From contig KL647312.1 in NCBI GenBank assembly GCA_000727475.1, positions 310,001-374,000 of the forward strand: DNA of 64,000 nucleotides, given 5' to 3'. Under the pieces are notes generated by a model, which was given only the letters and a program-made list of their open reading frames with translations, had not been told where the DNA came from and did no database searches. The number at the start of each line of letters is the position of its first letter. The first letter of the stretch is position 1. Origin of the DNA: Sarcocystis neurona. Its lineage: Eukaryota; Apicomplexa; Conoidasida; Eucoccidiorida; Sarcocystidae. The position numbers and the translations under genes are program-made. Shown here piece after piece: positions 1 through 11,492 of the stretch.

Positions 1-3000
1 GGTAGCGCAGTACGTCTTCCGCATGCTTCGGGTATGAGGTTGTACGCTTGCGTTTCGAGGTGGTGTAATATGTGCCAATTACCTCTTTGTCTCGACGAAC
101 ACAGGAATGAACCGCAGGGTTCGTGCATTGAGTTAGGCGGTACAACACTGGTTACGGACGTCACCTGGAAGGGAAGGTGACAACTACTTTTTTGGATGGT
201 GCTGACAGCGAAGTCTCTTAAGGGTTGGCAGCAAAGTCTGCCATTTATGTAGAGCTCATACCGCTGTCCTGTGCTGCGAGACCTTGTAGGACGGTGTCGG
301 GCAAAGACACGCTATTAGTAGACAACAAGCGCCGATAAGCATTTGTCGTATCTGTCATACCTACGTAGGCGAACAATGCTTTCGACAGGAGGGGGCGGCT
401 ATAGTAGCCGTTTCCTGGTGGGCCTCAACGCTGGTAGATGTTTATCACAGAGACGCCTCCGGTCAAAAATATGAGTAGCTAGTAGAGTAAGCGCACCGCC
501 AAGGTAGTACAGAACTACAGCACTGTATGGAAGACGCTTGCCAGCGTGTTTACGATGGGTCGCGGAAGAAGAGTCCGTTAGCACTAAGGCAGTTGAAAAC
601 TTGCACAATGAACGCAAGTGTCACGTTAGGCACAGTAAAGCCGGTGACTCTCTGTGATTCCGCTGCACTCAGGAAGTGGCGCGATTCTATGGTGGGACAC
701 GTGGAGCAATAACCCACGCGTATGGCGTCAGAAAAGGTGCTCTGTAGAGAATGTGTGTAGATGGAAGCGATACGGAAATGCGACTTGTGCTGTAGCAGTC
801 CAACTTTGTAGAACACGCACTTTCTTGACGCGGATTTCCGTAATTCGTGGAAGTTCCCTGACACGTAGGCGGTACAAAACCTTAATCACGGCTAAGCGAT
901 GCATATTGACGAGATACGAAAATGTTCCTTCGGAATTAAACGAGCAGGATGGAGGACGTAGGGAATTCGATTTGGGAAAAGATGCGACTACGCTGCTGCG
1001 GTTGCATGTGTTGACTGTGTTTGTGACCTCTCTACGGTGCGTGGCCTTACGCGTTTTGGGTGTGCGCGTGTTCGCTCCGCAGATTTTTGGCGTCGTGAAA
1101 GACGAGGATGAAGATATGCATTATTCCAGAGCGACAGTGGCAACGGAAGCAGGCGCCGTGTCCGCAGGAAGCGAAGTCGAAGAAAATTTGCTAGAGTGTA
1201 TCGGTTCGTTCCGAGAACAGGTAACGCACACTAAATCTAGCATCGCTGACGATGAAGGTCGAACGTTTGTTGATGGGTGAGCATGGAGCTGCAAAAAGAA
1301 TTGGCAAGACTGAATGCGCGTAGATACGGGAGAAGGTGCTGAGCCGAGGACGGCGGAGAAATTGACCGCTGCACCTGTGCAGCTCCCCAGGTGTTGCATC
1401 CTCGTGGATATATATATATATTAGTACAACACATACACGTGCAAAGGCGAACGACGATTTGTGAGCAACAGCTAATTGCACGTGGGAGTGTGACAAACGT
1501 GGCAGGCAACAAGAGACTGCCTTCAGCTCGGAATTGTCGTGCACTCGTTGCATGCGTGAACAGAGCGTTCTTGCTAGCCAAAGCAAAACAAAAAGGCTCG
1601 CAAATGTGTTTTCTATGATGTGGACGTACCGCAGATCGTTGCGTTCGGCAGACGGTACTTTCGTGCGGTGCACACGCAGCGTCTGGTAGCACGAGCTTTT
1701 GGTGCACAATTCACTCTCGCATAAATACACGTCGCATTCGTAGCGCCGCCAACGCTAACCCAAGCATCTCGCGTCTGCAGTCTTTCACGCCTAGCACAGG
1801 GAATTTTACAGGAGAATTTTTTTTTAGAGGTGGCAGTCGCAGGATGTCTGAGTGTATATACGTATATGTACAAATATATACGCATTTATCTCTAAATGTA
1901 ACGGCGGTTGTCCCGTGCTATTCACTCAGGTACGCACCTTTGCAGCGCAGACGCTCAGAGCCTTGCAGAAGGAGCAACGAAAGCGCTGCGAAGTTGATCC
2001 AGCAACTGCCACGGGTGCGACGCCAGCGAACAAGCAGAACGACGGAGCCGACGGAGGGGCGGGCGGTGGGGACGCAGAGGCGGAGCAGCCGAATGGAACG
2101 TCGTCGGCTGCAACTGTGAAGCAGGGTGTCACAGATCTGCTGCGCGCGTGCGATGAGCTCCGTGACGAAAAGCTCCGGGCTCTGGGAATTCTTTTGCAAG
2201 ACCGTCCAGACGGGACGTTCGTCATTAAACGCGTCAGCAAGTGAGCACAAAACAGCAGTGCGGAGCTAAGAGGCGGTGTTGCCGTGTGCTGCAAGCGCGG
2301 TACGCGCTATTGCGTATTTGAGCACGCAGGAAATCGGACAGCAGTGTAACAGAAATCGTTTAAAGCAGGTTGCGAGCCAGAGAGTGTAGTGTATAAAGTT
2401 TTGGATTCTTGTGCAGAGAGCAGTAATGCTCTATTCTCCACCTGTTGATGAGCTGCGGTCTCACGTCCACTCCATGCAGCGTGAGGAACGGAGTTGAGTT
2501 GATTGCAGAATAGTCGCGCTTTTTGGTGGGATGCGCATTCAAGCTGTGCGAGGAGTGCAGGGCAAGGTGCTGCGAATGTCCGAGGAAGTTACGGACAGGA
2601 AGTTTTCGGACGGTAAAGGACCGAGACACGCGAGTGCTTGTTGTAGTGAGGGGACAGTGGTGAGGAACTTTATCGCATGGGTCATATGCATTCTGCGACC
2701 TTGTATGTATTCACGTAGTATTTTGAACAAAGTGGTGTACAAGGGAATTGCACATGTGGGTCGAGTGTTTTCTTTTCAGGGAGGAACTCGATAGGGAAAT
2801 GGGACTCAAAGAAGAGGAGGAGAAGAAGCGCTTAGAGCAGAAAAAGGAGCGTCTGCGGATGGCGGTAAGCATACGCAGGGCTGTTGGCGGATATACACTT
2901 GAAGGGTAGACGCCACTACCCAAGTGGCCGCAGCCAAAGCAGATGGTTCACTGCAGAAGAAAGTTACGGGTCGCCACGCATTGAGTGGAGGTGTCCCATA

Positions 3001-4491
3001 GCAACTGTACGACGCCGTGAAGCTAAGAGGGAAACTGCACAAAACCGTTTTTTTTTGGAAAAGTCTGCAAGACAATTATGGGCGTGTACGCACTAGGATG
3101 ATATAAGACGGGACGTTTGAGCTTCTTGTCAGAAGTTGAAATTTTGTGGAACGGGACAGGAAGACTGCACTGGTCACCTTCCACCCCATATTCACTGAGC
3201 ACTGTAAAGAGCGCTTTTGACGCACATAACCTTCTGTGAAAGCTAAGTGGTGTCCTGGGGTTGAACTTGGCGCACCGTGATTCCTCCCCCAACGTGCAAC
3301 GTGAGCAGCAGCGGCTGGAACCCGTGAAACGTGCCTTGACTGACTTGTGACTACAGACGTGCAAGCTGTGTTTGATCCAGCTCTACAGGGCAGTCGCGCT
3401 TCGGCGCCCGCTTCGCGGGGGTTTGTTTTTTTTGGCTTCTACAAAGGACTCGCACGTGAAATTTTGTGGAGTACCTGGCGCCCCCGCGTGTCTTCGCCTT
3501 TTTTTTTCGTCTGCGTATGGCTTCTGCATATTTCTAATATGTGCCTTTGCTCAGGCGGAACTGCAGGAGAAAAAGAAACTCGAGCGCCAAACTGCCCCAC
3601 AAGACTATTATAAAGTGCTGCACGGCGACCAGTATGCGACGTACGATGCCGAGGGCGTGCCTCTCACGCTGAAGAATGGGGAGGAAGTTTCAAAGTCTCA
3701 GCGACAGAAGATGCAGAAGGTAACTATTGTGAAAAACATGTGGAAGTGTTGGCAAGACGGGCGTATGCCGCGGCTGGGAGCGTTTTTGACTGCTCATGAT
3801 AGGCGAGGTGGACTGGTCTGCCGCTGTTGCCAGCGGTGCTTTCTGCAGTTGCTGAACAGCTCCACATGCGTGACTTGTTAGTCGAGGGTACGTGGAAACT
3901 GCGGTGCTGGTTGACCGGAAGAGAGATTCACTCGATGCGTAAGCATGTCCGCCGAGTTCATTCAACGTGAATCAGGCAGCCGTTGTGTACAACGGTCCCC
4001 AGGGTTCAACAAAATGGCACACTTGAGGCTGACGGGGTAGCATACTCGGTGCCCGCGTGCACTGCATTGGATTTGACGACTAAGCTTGCTTGATTTAGGG
4101 CGGACGATGGACGTCGTGTGCTTTTAGGTAGCTGGACGCGTAGAGCTTCGCGGGGTCAAAGTTGGGCCCTCCCTTGTACGTAGAGGTACCGTCACCTGTA
4201 CGTACAAGGAGTACCAATGCGTGTTTGCACACGCTGCTGTGTTCTCGTCTCTTTTCGGCCTGTGTATCAAGCTGCGTCCATATTTGAGACTGCGTTGTAA
4301 TATCGCAGTGACACATTCAGTTCGTGTACAGCCTTGTAAGACGCACGTGCGAACGCTTGAGGCGACTTTCACAGTATGAAGTCGTTTTTTGTGCTTCCTG
4401 TCTCTGTGGCTCTTTTCAGTTTCTCCAAAAGCATGAGAAGGTATATAAAGAAGCCCAGGAGTCGGCGTCTGCTGTGAAGAAGTGTTTCTAA
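1..4491 (+). CDS. CysRS: Cysteinyl-tRNA synthetase, C-terminal part (5' end outside window)
   Basis: The visible part is the tail of a class I cysteinyl-tRNA synthetase, which attaches cysteine to tRNA-Cys in the cytosol. Exons read as 1-31, 1083-1220, 1930-2240, 2780-2864, 3555-3719 and 4420-4491, all with GT-AG borders and matching phases. Joined, they follow the eukaryotic CysRS C-terminus in order: a helix ending YVFRMLR then IFGVVKDED, the FREQ-VRTFAAQ segment, CDELRDEKLRALGILLQDR, a lysine/glutamate-rich coiled stretch (exon at 2780), and the terminal block DQYATYDAEGVPL...EEVSKSQRQKMQK followed by HEKVYKEAQ. This matches the family tail in which a KYSKFDENGLPT-like motif precedes a KLFEAQEKLYKEY-like helix. 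The catalytic HIGH and KMSKS motifs lie upstream of the window. Stop TAA is at 4489-4491. Introns are 539 to 1051 bp. The family call is firm; exact exon borders are hand-inferred. Confidence 0.9.
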
Positions 4492-7400
4492 ACACAGGAC
4501 CTTTCTCTACGGTCAGATGAAAAAAGAGCTGATGAAAGGTACTCACGTAGACCTCGCGGCGAAGAACCGAAGGAAGGAGCGACAGCACACGAACACCAGT
4601 ATACAAACTGCGAAGTCCTGACGGCGTTTATATCAAGTGAAACCCCGGGCTTGCTGCTGAGCAATCGAACACGTGATTCAGAGAAAGCATGCTGCTCGCA
4701 GTGCAACAGGAGTCACGAGGCCAGAGCAGCATCCGTCGAAGACACTGGGACGTGCAGATGCTCGCAGGGAACGGGGATGTGCAACGACAGGAGCACCACC
4801 AGGAGCAGGCTTGCAGACACCAGGAGCACGACCAGGAGCCTTTCTCTCCGCTTTTGTTTCTTGCTGGTTGTCCGCCCCTTTTGCGGAACCCTCGTTTGCA
4901 GCAGGGGCGTGGTTTTGCTCATCATTACACCGTAGTTGCCGCTTAGTGGCTCTTCGTGCGCCCGTGAGATAAAGACGATCAACATGAAGTTGTACCTCTA
5001 CCTATGCGTTTCGGCAGGTTTGGCGGTGTTGCGGGAGTGCAGCACTCTTGGTCACTGGACCCGCCTAATTCCGCACAGGCATTTCAAGCTTCACTGTGAG
5101 CTCCTTCCAAAGAGGGATAAGAGAGGGGCCAATCAGAGTCACATATTTTTGGTTTCGGATGTCGTAGTAGTGTGTTGCATACTGCAGAGCAAACAGGACG
5201 TGAGACGATTAATTCGGAGTTGTTGCAGCACACCATTTCTGCCACCCGTAACAGCTTGTACATTTGCCGGCACGCCTGCCTGATGCGTGTACCCTCGCAA
5301 TGGCAGTGCGGGAGACGTGGCGACGAGGTGTATTCGACGAAATAAAAGTCCTGGCTTTGGCGCGACCACTCGCTTCACGACCATCGATGGCATGAATCGC
5401 CTCCCTGTTCGGGCGCTCTTCTGATCGAACCGTAGAAGCTGGCATACAGCCACGTACGTATTTTGATACACGTGTGTGTACGTGTACAAATATGCGTATT
5501 CGTATCGCGTCACGCAGGACGGAGTTGACTTGCGCGAAAAAATTAAGACACGACGGAACGTGATTGACGAGTGTTTGTAACAAGATATCTGTATACGAAG
5601 GATGCACTTATGCAGTGTGCAAATACGCGATGTCCAGAGAATGTATGCGGAACCGTAGGGTCGTATATAGCAGGAAGAATATGCCCAACACTGCTATATG
5701 GTAGTGCGTCGTCCTGCAAGTGTTCATGGTGTGCGGTAGAGAGGAAGGCGTCGCCATACGAGATACTGAGATTCATGCGGAGGCATTAAAGGCACAGCAG
5801 AAGGTGTAGCCATGATGAGAGATAAGAAAAATGCAGACGTATTCGATTAACAAAATGGGACAGGTTGTGGCTGGGGCGTCCGTGGCTGTAAAGCTCGGAA
5901 TGATGGCAGAAGACCAGGCCATCGTGGTCTTCCACGCTCAAAAATATGTCTTACCTTATTGCAAAGGAACGACGTTACGTGCTATATATGCACGTCCATT
6001 CTGTGCTTGCGTGCACAAATCCGCTTTTTTGCTTTAGAAGAGCTCGTAATCACGCGGTCAAGAAGGAGTGATACTTCAAACTACGTAGCGTGGTTCCCAG
6101 TGTGTTCATGCACACACGGGCTGCTATATTATGACCCGGTTTCGGTACCCCGCTGAAGATTTTCTTCCCCTGAAACAAAGGGAATGCTGCACGTTTTCTA
6201 TGTATATCACTGCTATTCATACATTTTTATCCGCCACCACGATTACGAATTCATATCATTTGTCACCACACAGTGGCACCGTAGCATATCTGACACAAAC
6301 GCGTTCCTCAGACATTCATGCACCGTATTTTGTCTGTACACGCTATCAGTGCCTGGGCGCGGTTGGCGGTCAGGTTGCGCGTGGCCAGCAAGCCAACAAA
6401 CCCGACCGCGCCCACCTTGGCGCGGGGACGAACGCCATGCCCCGGACCGTTCTCACGCTACTTCCAGCATGCGCAGATGGCAACTGGGTTGGCGGAGAAT
6501 CTTTTAGTGTGTGATGCCTGCTACAAAGACAACGTTATTTGGGTCGAACGCCTCGTGCAACTATTCGTGTGGGTTCTTTAAGCGAGCGCAACACTAGACT
6601 GAGAACAACTGTAGAGTTATTCCCCTCGGAAACAGCGAACGTCGCTGCTGGTTTGACGTTGCCTTGGAGATTCGAAAGCACATTTGTAGCAGTCTCAAAG
6701 GACCCAAGACAAAATCCGTAGCTGGTTTGAGGGAAGCAGTATGAAACTTTTATGCAGCCTGGCGCTCCAGCAAGTAGGATGCATTTCTCTTCTAATGTGT
6801 CTCACCGCGTTGCACGCTTCTTTATACACACAAGGACTGCAGAGCCCAACAATGTGCATGCGGGCACCGAGAGATGATGTAACGGTGTTCGCTTGGACAC
6901 TCAAGTACTTTACAGAATGCAGCACTAGGCTTGAAATTGATTTTTCACCCGCCTCGTCTGATCCTCGTTAAAAAAGAGGTGTATCCTGGCTCAGTAAAAG
7001 TCAAAAACGAAATACGGCTCACCTCCCATGCTGGCTACTCGCGGCGATCGATGCCCGCGAGACAGCATTGTGAACAGCGTCGATACCTTCAGCCGTTTCT
7101 GCAGGTGTGGTACGAAGATAAAGTACGCAAAGTCTGCGTCTCTTTCCCGACGGAAAGAGGACTGAATATCTCAAGTGTAACTCTAGGGACGAATATGGCG
7201 GATGTTTTAAACGCATAATACACGTGGACACATGCAGGAATTTTCCTGTTGAGCCGCACATGCGTTTAGCGTGTCAGCTGTTTAGAAAACACCGAATTGG
7301 TTGGAACACGCTCGCCAGCGGAAACACGTGCTACCTCAGAGTCAGGTGTGCTTCCATTAAATAGATCTGTGGGGCGTTCCGGTGTCCAATAAATTAGCTG

Positions 7401-7764
7401 GGTGTAATACGTCATGCTTCGCTAAACTTCTGCGACATTTGGTGAGGATTACATGGCTGGGGCTCGTGCCGTCTACATGAACTTGTCAGCGAGCTTGAAT
7501 GGAGCACACCGATATTTCCTATCCGTATATGTGGATACTAGAATGGGTAGAGCTTCGTGACCAAGTGTGGCTATTTCGCGTGTAAGCGTTTTCCTTCATT
7601 TGTCGATGCCCAGACTTCACTGCCCTTCGCGACGGTTATGATGTCTTTCTCTTCGTATGCTGTAGTAACCTTTCAGCCAGACGTGTGCAACCTCCTGACG
7701 GCTGAAGCGTGGGAGGTGCCCTTCTTGCCTAGTCTGATTCAAGTTTGCAGTATCTTAAAACACT
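4492..7764. other. Intergenic stretch, no confident gene
   Basis: This 3.3 kb lies between the CysRS stop and the WD40 gene start, both on the plus strand, so it should hold a 3' UTR and a promoter. Several short ATG-initiated frames occur but none shows a recognisable family. The best placed are an ATG at 4984 with a signal-peptide-like start (MKLYLYLCVSAGLAVL), an ATG at 5864 in the context AACAAAATGG that opens MGQVVAGASVAVKLGMMAED, and an ATG at 6741 (MKLLCSLALQQVGCISLL). About 4790-4850 has a short imperfect CACCAGGAGCA repetition. I cannot connect any of these into a multi-exon model. Confidence 0.5.
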
Positions 7765-10700
7765 ATGGATGCAAACTGTTCCACGGCAGAGTCGTCGTTT
7801 CCGTGTTGTGGGTGCTCCCTGCCAGCAGGTCACATTCGGCTGCGCAACCCTTACTCATCTGAATTGATTCCTTCATTTCTTGGACGCATTCCCGAGGTTA
7901 CCCGCACGCTGGATCTTCCTCTACTGCATGCTTCTCGTCCACAATTTATGCCCCCCTGTCTGCTTTTGCCCGCTCACACGTTCCTGCTGCCCGTCAAGGC
8001 GCCCCACCATACTCTCTCCACCGCTTCCTGTTCTGTTCTGCCGCATGTTCTGGACTGCTCTTTCATGCCTTCACACCCCCACTGCCTTGTGTCATCTTGC
8101 ACCGGCGGCGTTGGTAGCGGCAGCGTTTACTGTCTTGACCTCCACACCTGTCGAATAATACAGGCCTTCACCCTGCCGGCAGGGCCTTCAATAGACTATC
8201 AGCCTTTCTGTAATTCCGCTGGCCCTGCTTCCTCTTCAAGCGACGGTTCACCTGTTACACGTTGTCCGCCCATTGCATGTCCTGGCACTGCATCTCAGGC
8301 TTCATTCGGCTACCCTGCGACCTCCAGAGTGAGCTGCGCGAACTTGCATCGTGATCCATCGTGTCCTCTTCTTTTCCTGGGCACTTCAGAAGGGGATGTT
8401 CTGGCTTATGACCTCCGTTTCCCTGGCGGCAGCTTCCACCCATGTCCGTGTCTCTCTCTCCGTGGTGCCCACGATAGACTCGTCTCTGGGGTGCGAACAG
8501 CCAGCGGCCCGATTCTGCCTGCCCATCTGTTTTTTACGTCAGGACTGGTGGATGGCTGGATAAGACTTTTTGACCTCCGATTTCCTCTCCACTACAGCGT
8601 GTGCAAAGGCCTAAGGGCAGCCGCAGGCAACAAAAACCGCGGAAACGTGCCATATCCTGTTGAAGCCGTGCAGCCGAATCCTGGCTTTAACGTCCATGGA
8701 GGAGGTCGTTTCAGTGAACACGCGGCCACTACAGGCTACTGCACGAAGTTACTCGACGCAGCGGAAGAAGCAAAAGAGACAGCTTCGGCTGCTTTCCCCA
8801 TGCACCAGGGGAAGTGCTTCTGCTGCTCTAGCAGTGCGAGCGGCGGAGGCATTGCGGGAATCGATTTATCTCCCGATGGCGCTCTTCTTGCAGTAGCGCA
8901 TGTGCGGACGGCACCGCCAAATTCCACAAACGCAGGAGATGGATACTCTTCACAAGTCAATGCGCACCGCACATTACCACAGATAACCACAACTGCCTGG
9001 AGGTTCGCAGACAGGCGAGAGCCCACGCTTCCTAGTCTTCATGGGGAAACTTTCTTGCATCGGGGGAATGAGGCACAAGTGTTAGAGATTGAAGACCCTG
9101 ATAAAGAAGGTCACAGTCTTACAGAGCACAGCTGCAGGCGATGGATAGAGAGGAGGCGGCGGGAGCACACATGCTGTTTACGTCGAGGCGGTCCTTGGCG
9201 GGGCGCCAGGAAAGACTCAGGCCAGTTAGAGGGAGAAACGATCATTTTCAGCGTTTCAGAGGGTTTGCGAGTTGTGAAAACTCTTGCTGTCGCGGATGCC
9301 TGTGCCTTCACGGGGGTGGAGTTTAGCGCCAATGGCAAATATCTTCTGCAGACCGGAGGAGTCACCAATGGAGCTGCATGCATGATCTGTCAGAGCTGCA
9401 CATGCTGCTGTCGCTGCGCTGACGTTGCTTCCAGCTATGCATATCACAAAGAAGCAGATATGGGCGCACTAGTCGCTCCCTTCTATACCAGTCACACACA
9501 ACCAGAAACACAGAAAATCCGCGCGCAGCACACGGCGACTGCAGCCCACTCCGCGGAGAGCGACAAATCTGTTGCAAAGCGAAGTACGGTGCACTGGAGA
9601 AGTGCGGAGGATGGAAGAAGTGCGCAAGAGTCATCGGACGAAGAAAGGGTAATCGCTCACCGTCCTCCCTCGCGGACGGAGTCAGCGCAGGAGTCGCGGC
9701 ACCGGGCACAGATTGTGAATTTAATACAGTGCAACAGGGTGGCGCTGTTGAAGAGTCCGGCGGACGGGGCACTGGCGTTCGCAGATACCTCGCTTTTAAA
9801 GCATACGTTCGTCTCTGAGTGCAGTGAGAAGTCAAGTGCACACGCCACGCATGCAAATCCTACAATCGTTACCGGTGGCCGGGTCCCGCCAGGTCCTCAG
9901 GCTGTGCACTCGGTGTTGGACGAGTTCTCGTCCGTCTCCATTGACGCCGAAGAAGCTGGCGACTGTTTCGCTTTGAAACTACACGTCAGCAGCTCTTTAA
10001 CGAGGGCCTCCGCAGTGAATCATTATGAATTGAGTGGGTCGGAGGGGTGCATTCCTCATATGGATCATAGTGCCCTCCCATTAGACCTCAGGCTGTACTC
10101 ACCGTCGTCGCACCTGATGGAACGACGACGGCAAGCGTTCTGGCAGACAGAGATCGAATCTCGGAGCTCCCCGTGGCGCAGGGGACAGTTTAAAAGAAGC
10201 AGCGTCCGCCGCTGTGTAGAATTGGCTGAAAACGCGAAGAAGTGCTCCCGGAGACAACAACGAGAGCGAACTTCGCGCTCGAAAGGGCCCTTCTTCGCCA
10301 GGGCTTCTTCTTCTGCACTGCGGGAGATCTACTCTGACGTACATGGGTCTGTGAGTGTCTGCGGGCCCACACGTAAAGGCCTACTGGAGCATACGGAGGA
10401 TCAAGCATTGCTGCAGAGGAAGCGGCGACAGCTTCCATTTCCGCGTTGCAATTCACAGAACTCTCTGTTTCTTACGGCATGTGGAGTGCTGCACCCGCAG
10501 TGGGGGAGACATGACTGTTTCAGTGAACGATTTCTATGCACGTTCTGGGGAGGACTGGTTGCTGGGATTGGGGGCTCTCGTGTGTACCCTGGCTTGAAAC
10601 TGTGGCATCCGGCAACGGGTGTTGTGCTCACCTGTGCAGAAGGCCCACTGGTAAGAACAGACAGTCAGAACAACATGACATGAAGCCTAACAGTGTAATT

Positions 10701-11492
10701 ACTGTGGGCAGAACTAGGACGTGGTACGATTATTTAGAAGCGTACTCGCTAACAGGCGACGTAAGGCGTAGACGCGTGGCTTGCATTTTCCGTTCGGTAT
10801 TTAAAGTCAGACTTGAATTTTAACAATGTTTAGACCCAGAAGTTGCAACGTGTGGGCGTCTGTGCATCCGATCATCTCGTATCAAATCTCGGTCTTTCAC
10901 TAGGTGCTGTAAGATCAAAACTTTGAGCATTTACGTAACCATCCAAAAGTTGCAGTGCGTGGACGTTTCTACATGTTGTCCTCGTTTGTGACCTTGGATT
11001 CAACTCCTCGTCCTCGCGTCCACACTCGACTATGCCGGGTGTCCGAATACACATACGGATAACTTTCTTTGTGCACACGACCCGGTTGTCGGTGTTATGC
11101 AGGCTACTTATCAGGCTATTCGCTGTCTGCGCGGACATCCTGACCTGTCGCTGGGGATCCTCGCGACGGGAGGCTCCCTGCGACTGCATTCAGCAGCAGC
11201 ATCCGCCGCAGCTTCGAATCATTGTTCGCAGCTGAACACTCGCAGAGAACTCGCAGGTGCCTCGCCCATCGCCTCAGGACGATGTAGTGGGAAGCGGGAC
11301 ATGAGCAGCAGGATGCGGCTTGCCAAAGTGACCTGCGCGGCGGTAACTTTGTGGAGCCTTGAACACCGAGATAGAGTACTCGAACGCGCCCTTGAAGGCA
11401 GCTACGAATCCATCCTTGATAAAGGCAGCCTGCGGGTCGATCCGTCAGACGAAGAACAAGAGTCTTCAAGCCGATCGAAGCTGGTTCGCTAA
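7765..11492 (+). CDS. Large WD40-repeat-like protein (hypothetical)
   Basis: The model has two exons, 7765-10650 and 11103-11492, both phase 0, giving 1091 residues. The donor is CTG|GTAAGA and the acceptor TTATGCAG|GCT. WD40-type blades are visible: GTSEGDVLAYDLRFP near residue 205-220, SGLVDGWIRLFDLRFP near 260-275, GIDLSPDGALLAVAHV near 365-380, GVEFSANGKYLLQTGG near 515-530, GGLVAGIGGSRVYPGLKLWH near 925-945, and ILATGGSLRLH just after the splice. Blades are separated by long polar, low-complexity insertions, as is common in coccidian proteins. Two blades end in YDLR or FDLR, a DxR ending like the DDB1-binding WDxR box of CUL4 substrate receptors. That role is only a suggestion, because the position before Asp is Tyr or Phe rather than Trp. 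No signal peptide or membrane segment is evident. The start is the first ATG in the open frame; an upstream exon cannot be excluded. I do not recognise a specific orthologue. Confidence 0.72.

Noticed and set aside
1237..1730. Minus-strand frames of 156 and 179 codons
   Set aside because: They lie across an intron and exon of the CysRS gene on the other strand and have no family signature.
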